A DNA stretch of 64,000 nt from assembly GCA_030425395.1 (NCBI GenBank), contig JAUIAS010000011.1:1-64000 (forward strand), read 5' to 3'. Positions 60,948-64,000 of the stretch are shown one piece after another (position 1 is the first letter of the stretch; every line of letters begins with the position of its first letter). The stretch is from Alphaproteobacteria bacterium (lineage in GTDB: Bacteria; Pseudomonadota; Alphaproteobacteria; Rhodobacterales; Rhodobacteraceae). The notes beneath the pieces were generated by a model that ran no database searches, had not been told where the DNA came from, and was given only the letters and a program-made list of their open reading frames with translations. The translations under genes were made by a program, and so were the position numbers.

Positions 60948-62915
60948 ATGCGGTTTATCCTGAGATTGGTCGTCGTGCTTGTGGCACTGGTCGTCATCGC
61001 GGTGGGGGCGCTCATGTTCCTGCCCAAAGAACGGATCGCGGCCATCGTTGCCGATCAGGTGCGTGCACAGACCGGGCGCGAACTGGTGATCGCCGAAGGC
61101 GTATCGCTGGCCTTCTGGCCGGTGCTGGGGGTTGAAACCGGACCTGTGCGTCTGGCCAATGCCGATTGGGCCGGGCCCGATCCCATGCTTGAGGCGCGCG
61201 GCCTGTCCATCGGGGTCGAAGCCGGGGCGCTGATCTCGGGGGATATTCGTATCCGCCACGTGGTTCTGGACATGCCGATCATCCGTCTGGCCACCCGCAG
61301 CGACGGTGTGGTCAACTGGGATCTGGCCCAGCCCGGAGACACAGACACGGCCACCCCGGACCCTGCCAGTGACGCTGCCGGTTCGGGTGGCTTGCCCGCC
61401 GGGGTTACGCTGGAACGGCTGAGCCTGAACGACGGGCGTATCCTGTTTTCCCCCGAAGACGGCGAACGTCTGGATCTGAAAAACATCAACGTGGATATTT
61501 CCCTGCCCGAAGCCGATGGTGCCGCGCGGATTGTCGGCCGCTTGACCCCCTTTACCGAAGAGATCGGGATCGAGGCGGAAATCGCCCGCCTCTCGGGAAT
61601 GCTGGCCGGAGAGGTGGTGCCGATAACCGCCGCGATCGACACCGCCGGGAGCGCCCTGAACTTTGCTGGCCGGGCCAGCATCACCGGCGATGTTGCCGGG
61701 CGTTTGAGCCTGAACGCGCCGGATACAGCGGCGCTTGCCGGGGCCGGGGGGATCACGGGGCTGGATCTGCCGCGCGGGCTTGGACGGGCCGCGGCGATCG
61801 AGACCGAGGTGACCTATACAAGCGACGGGCGGCTTGCCCTGCGCGATCTGGTTGCCACGCTGGATGACAATCGGCTGACAGGGGCGGCCGATATCGCGGT
61901 GGCGGACCCCATTCAGATCACCGCGCAACTGGCCGCTGGGGCGTTGGATCTGTCCGCTCTGGCCGGAGGGGGCGGCTCGGCAGAGGCTGGCGCACAGCCC
62001 GGCGGCGATGCTGCGGGCGGCGGCTGGCCCACCGATCCGATTGATGCCTCTGCGCTGGCCCTGATCGAGGGGTCGATCTCCTTTGTGGCCGACAGCATCG
62101 ACACCGGGTCCATCAAACTGGGCGCGACCGACGCGGTTCTGAGCATCGAGCGATCCCGCGCGGTTTTGAACCTGCGCCGCGCATCGGTGTTTGACGGCGG
62201 GATCACAGGACAGCTCGTGGCCAATAACCGCAGTGGGCTGTCGGTCGGCGGTGCCCTGAGCGCCACCGGCATCGACATGCAGAAAATGCTGACCGATACC
62301 GCCGATGTTGACCGGCTGACCGGGGACGGCGAGGCGGAAATAGAATTTCTTGGGTCGGGCAATACCGTCGATGCGATCATGAAGTCCCTGTCGGGCAAAG
62401 GGTCGCTGAAAATGGAACGCGGCGTGATCCTTGGCATCGACCTCGACAAGCTGATGCGCAACGGCGATGCGGGCGGAACCACGGTTTTTGACAATTTGTC
62501 AGCCAGCTATACGATGGCCGCAGGGCAATTTCTGAACGAAGATCTCAGGGTGCTCTTGTCCAATTTCCGGGCCGAAGGGGCGGGTCGCATCGGGCTGGGG
62601 CCTCAGGATATCGACTATACCTTTACCCCCATCGCGCTGCGTGCCAACTCGGGCAAGGGGCTGGCCATTCCGGTGCGCATCGCAGGCCCCTGGAGCGGAC
62701 CGCGCATCATCCCCGATCTTGAGGCCGCCTTCGATATCGACGTGGACGGCAAGATCGAGGAGGTGCGCCAGGAAGCGCGCGAGAAGGTGGAACAGAAGGT
62801 TCTGGAAGAACTGAACGTGACCCCGCAAGAAGGCCAGTCTCTTGAGGACGCGGCCAAGGAAAAGCTGCGCGGTCAGGCCGAACGCGGCCTTCTCAAGCTG
62901 CTGGGACAGGAGTAG
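60948..62915 (+). CDS. AsmA family protein
   Basis: 655-residue envelope protein of the AsmA family, beginning with a transmembrane helix ([20 protein letters not shown]) and then a long periplasmic beta-rich region. AsmA-type proteins are thought to carry phospholipids across the periplasm. The segment [20 protein letters not shown] near the N-terminus and [15 protein letters not shown] (about residues 517-531), followed by a C-terminal amphipathic stretch ([19 protein letters not shown]), fit the family. GGTGGAGG precedes the ATG. It is convergent with the phosphomannomutase-family gene. Confidence 0.88.
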   Translation: MRFILRLVVVLVALVVIAVGALMFLPKERIAAIVADQVRAQTGRELVIAEGVSLAFWPVLGVETGPVRLANADWAGPDPMLEARGLSIGVEAGALISGDIRIRHVVLDMPIIRLATRSDGVVNWDLAQPGDTDTATPDPASDAAGSGGLPAGVTLERLSLNDGRILFSPEDGERLDLKNINVDISLPEADGAARIVGRLTPFTEEIGIEAEIARLSGMLAGEVVPITAAIDTAGSALNFAGRASITGDVAGRLSLNAPDTAALAGAGGITGLDLPRGLGRAAAIETEVTYTSDGRLALRDLVATLDDNRLTGAADIAVADPIQITAQLAAGALDLSALAGGGGSAEAGAQPGGDAAGGGWPTDPIDASALALIEGSISFVADSIDTGSIKLGATDAVLSIERSRAVLNLRRASVFDGGITGQLVANNRSGLSVGGALSATGIDMQKMLTDTADVDRLTGDGEAEIEFLGSGNTVDAIMKSLSGKGSLKMERGVILGIDLDKLMRNGDAGGTTVFDNLSASYTMAAGQFLNEDLRVLLSNFRAEGAGRIGLGPQDIDYTFTPIALRANSGKGLAIPVRIAGPWSGPRIIPDLEAAFDIDVDGKIEEVRQEAREKVEQKVLEELNVTPQEGQSLEDAAKEKLRGQAERGLLKLLGQE

Positions 62916-62918
62916 GGC

Positions 62919-62940
62919 CGGGGCGCATCCCTGCGCCCCG
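62919..62940. terminator. Hairpin between convergent AsmA and PMM genes
   Basis: CGGGGCGCA and TGCGCCCCG pair perfectly (9 pairs) around a 4-base TCCC loop between two convergent genes. No T-run follows, so it is a terminator by position only. Confidence 0.5.
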
Positions 62941-62947
62941 CTGCAAC

Positions 62948-64000
62948 TCAGATCGTCTGGTCGTACGCGCCCACGGACGGTTCGGTGCGGATGACCGCAT
63001 CCAGATCGGCAAAGATCGCGCGCAGTTCCTCATCGCTTTCTGGGCTCTCGCAGACCACCACCAGATTGGGTGTGTTGGACGAGGCCCGAACAAGCCCCCA
63101 GCCGCCATTGTCAAGGATGACGCGGGCACCGTTCACCGTCACGATTTCCTTGATCGGGCGACCGCCCAGCGTGTCTCCGGCATCGGCTCTGGCCACCAGT
63201 TTGGCCACGATCCGTTCCAGCGTCGCGTATTTTTCGGTATCGGAGCAATAGGGTGACATGGTCGGCGTTGCATAGGTCCGGGGCAGGTCACGGCGCAGGT
63301 CGGACATGGATTTATCCGGGTTGCGGTCCATCAGTTTGCAAATCTCGACAGCCACCCGCATGCCACAGTCATAGCCGCGCCCGATCGGTTCAGCGAGAAA
63401 GTAGTGGCCCGATTTCTCGAACCCGGCCAGCGCGCCGAGTTCCTTGACCCGCCGTTTCATGTGGCTGTGGCCGGTTTTCCAGTAGTCGGCCTTGATCCCG
63501 TTGGCGATCAACGTCGGGTCCGACGCGAACAGGCCGGTGGATTTCACATCCGCAACAAAGGTTGCGCCGGGGTAGATACCGCTCAGGTCGCGGGCCATGA
63601 TCACGCCCACCTTGTCGGCAAAGATTTCTTCGCCCTCGTCGTCCACCACCCCGCAGCGATCACCGTCGCCATCAAAGCCAAGCGCGAAATCCGCACCGGT
63701 TTTGCGCACGGTATCGGCCATGTCGTGCAGCATCTCCATGGCTTCGGGGTTGGGGTTGTAATGCGGAAAGGTGTAATCCAGCCGATTGTGCGACGCGATG
63801 ACCTCAACCCCCATCCGGGCGAACAATTCCGGCGCAAACGCCGAGGCCGTGCCGTTGCCCGTGGCGCAAACCACACGCAGTTTTCGGGTCATGCGGAAAT
63901 CGCCGACGAGATCATCAAGATAGGCCTCGCGCACGCCGTGCACGAATTCATATCCACCCCCGGCTGCCGCCTCGCCTTCGCCGTTCAGGACGATATCGCG
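62948..64000 (-). CDS. Phosphomannomutase/phosphoglucomutase, 5' end outside window
   Basis: C-terminal part, over 350 residues, of an alpha-D-phosphohexomutase, interconverting sugar 1- and 6-phosphates for exopolysaccharide and LPS precursors. The frame stays open to the last base, so the gene begins past 64000 and the N-terminal phosphoserine domain is not seen. In view: the metal-binding loop FALGFDGDGDRCGVVDDEGEE and the sugar-binding region ALAGFEKSGHYFLAEPIGRG. The C-terminal domain shows RVILDNGGWGLVRASSNTPNLVVVCE, the phosphate-binding loop of PMM/PGM. Whether it is AlgC-like or ManB-like cannot be judged from this part. Confidence 0.93.
   Translation of the reverse strand, partial: RDIVLNGEGEAAAGGGYEFVHGVREAYLDDLVGDFRMTRKLRVVCATGNGTASAFAPELFARMGVEVIASHNRLDYTFPHYNPNPEAMEMLHDMADTVRKTGADFALGFDGDGDRCGVVDDEGEEIFADKVGVIMARDLSGIYPGATFVADVKSTGLFASDPTLIANGIKADYWKTGHSHMKRRVKELGALAGFEKSGHYFLAEPIGRGYDCGMRVAVEICKLMDRNPDKSMSDLRRDLPRTYATPTMSPYCSDTEKYATLERIVAKLVARADAGDTLGGRPIKEIVTVNGARVILDNGGWGLVRASSNTPNLVVVCESPESDEELRAIFADLDAVIRTEPSVGAYDQTI

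Noticed and set aside
1-64000. tRNA, rRNA, CRISPR, insertion sequence or prophage
   Set aside because: Looked for in the intergenic gaps; no cloverleaf, repeat array, transposase or phage gene is visible. XerC here is in its housekeeping context next to DUF484.

Overview
The window is a high-GC, gene-dense stretch of an alphaproteobacterial chromosome, most probably a marine Rhodobacterales (roseobacter-group) bacterium. The grounds are an osmoadaptive ectABC-ask operon with a MarR-type ectR, a one-step phosphatidylcholine synthase, a class II-type deacetylase, DUF6455, DUF1467 and DUF484-xerC neighbourhoods, and housekeeping proteins of alphaproteobacterial type. I see no tRNA, rRNA, insertion sequence, prophage or CRISPR array. 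No intergenic gap exceeds about 255 bases.

Layout. 1-9.2 kb: flagellin (5' end missing), truA, a YcjX/GNAT/YcjF stress-type operon, a VIT1-family transporter and ileS, whose leader may encode an isoleucine-rich 16-residue peptide. 9.2-16.3 kb: a translationally coupled operon (DppB-, DppC- and fused DppDF-like transporter, GNAT, aldehyde dehydrogenase) divergent from a histone-deacetylase-family gene, then a Gre-like protein. 16.3-24 kb: pcs, xerC, DUF484, an EamA transporter, transaldolase, priA and a flavin monooxygenase. 24-40.5 kb: a catabolic island. One operon carries a Rieske oxygenase, a complete Liv-type transporter and an FAD hydroxylase, with a divergent MarR gene. A second carries a molybdenum hydroxylase, a 6-hydroxynicotinate-reductase-like protein, UPF0280 and two DUF1185 paralogues, divergent from enamidase. 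40.5-45.1 kb: the ectoine operon. 45.1-64 kb: carB, aspS, an orphan response regulator, mce, small enzymes, a second deacetylase, an M48 lipoprotein, three tandem DUF6455 genes behind an FNR-type box, CDGSH protein, dgkA, rimO, an AsmA-family protein and the 3' part of a phosphomannomutase/phosphoglucomutase gene.

How the genes work together. The most interesting part is 31.97-40.55 kb. A nicotinate-dehydrogenase-like Mo/Fe-S/FAD enzyme, a 6-hydroxynicotinate-reductase-like Fe-S protein and an enamidase line up as the first three steps of the reductive nicotinate route known from Eubacterium barkeri, here in an apparently aerobic proteobacterium. UPF0280, an ApbE-like fold as I recall, overlaps the reductase gene by four bases. 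The reductase contains DGGAT and GSAT segments resembling flavinylation sites, so UPF0280 may attach its covalent flavin. Other points for a second look are the ileS leader peptide, a low-GC patch inside ileS coding for part of the editing domain, and the FNR-box-driven DUF6455 triplet.
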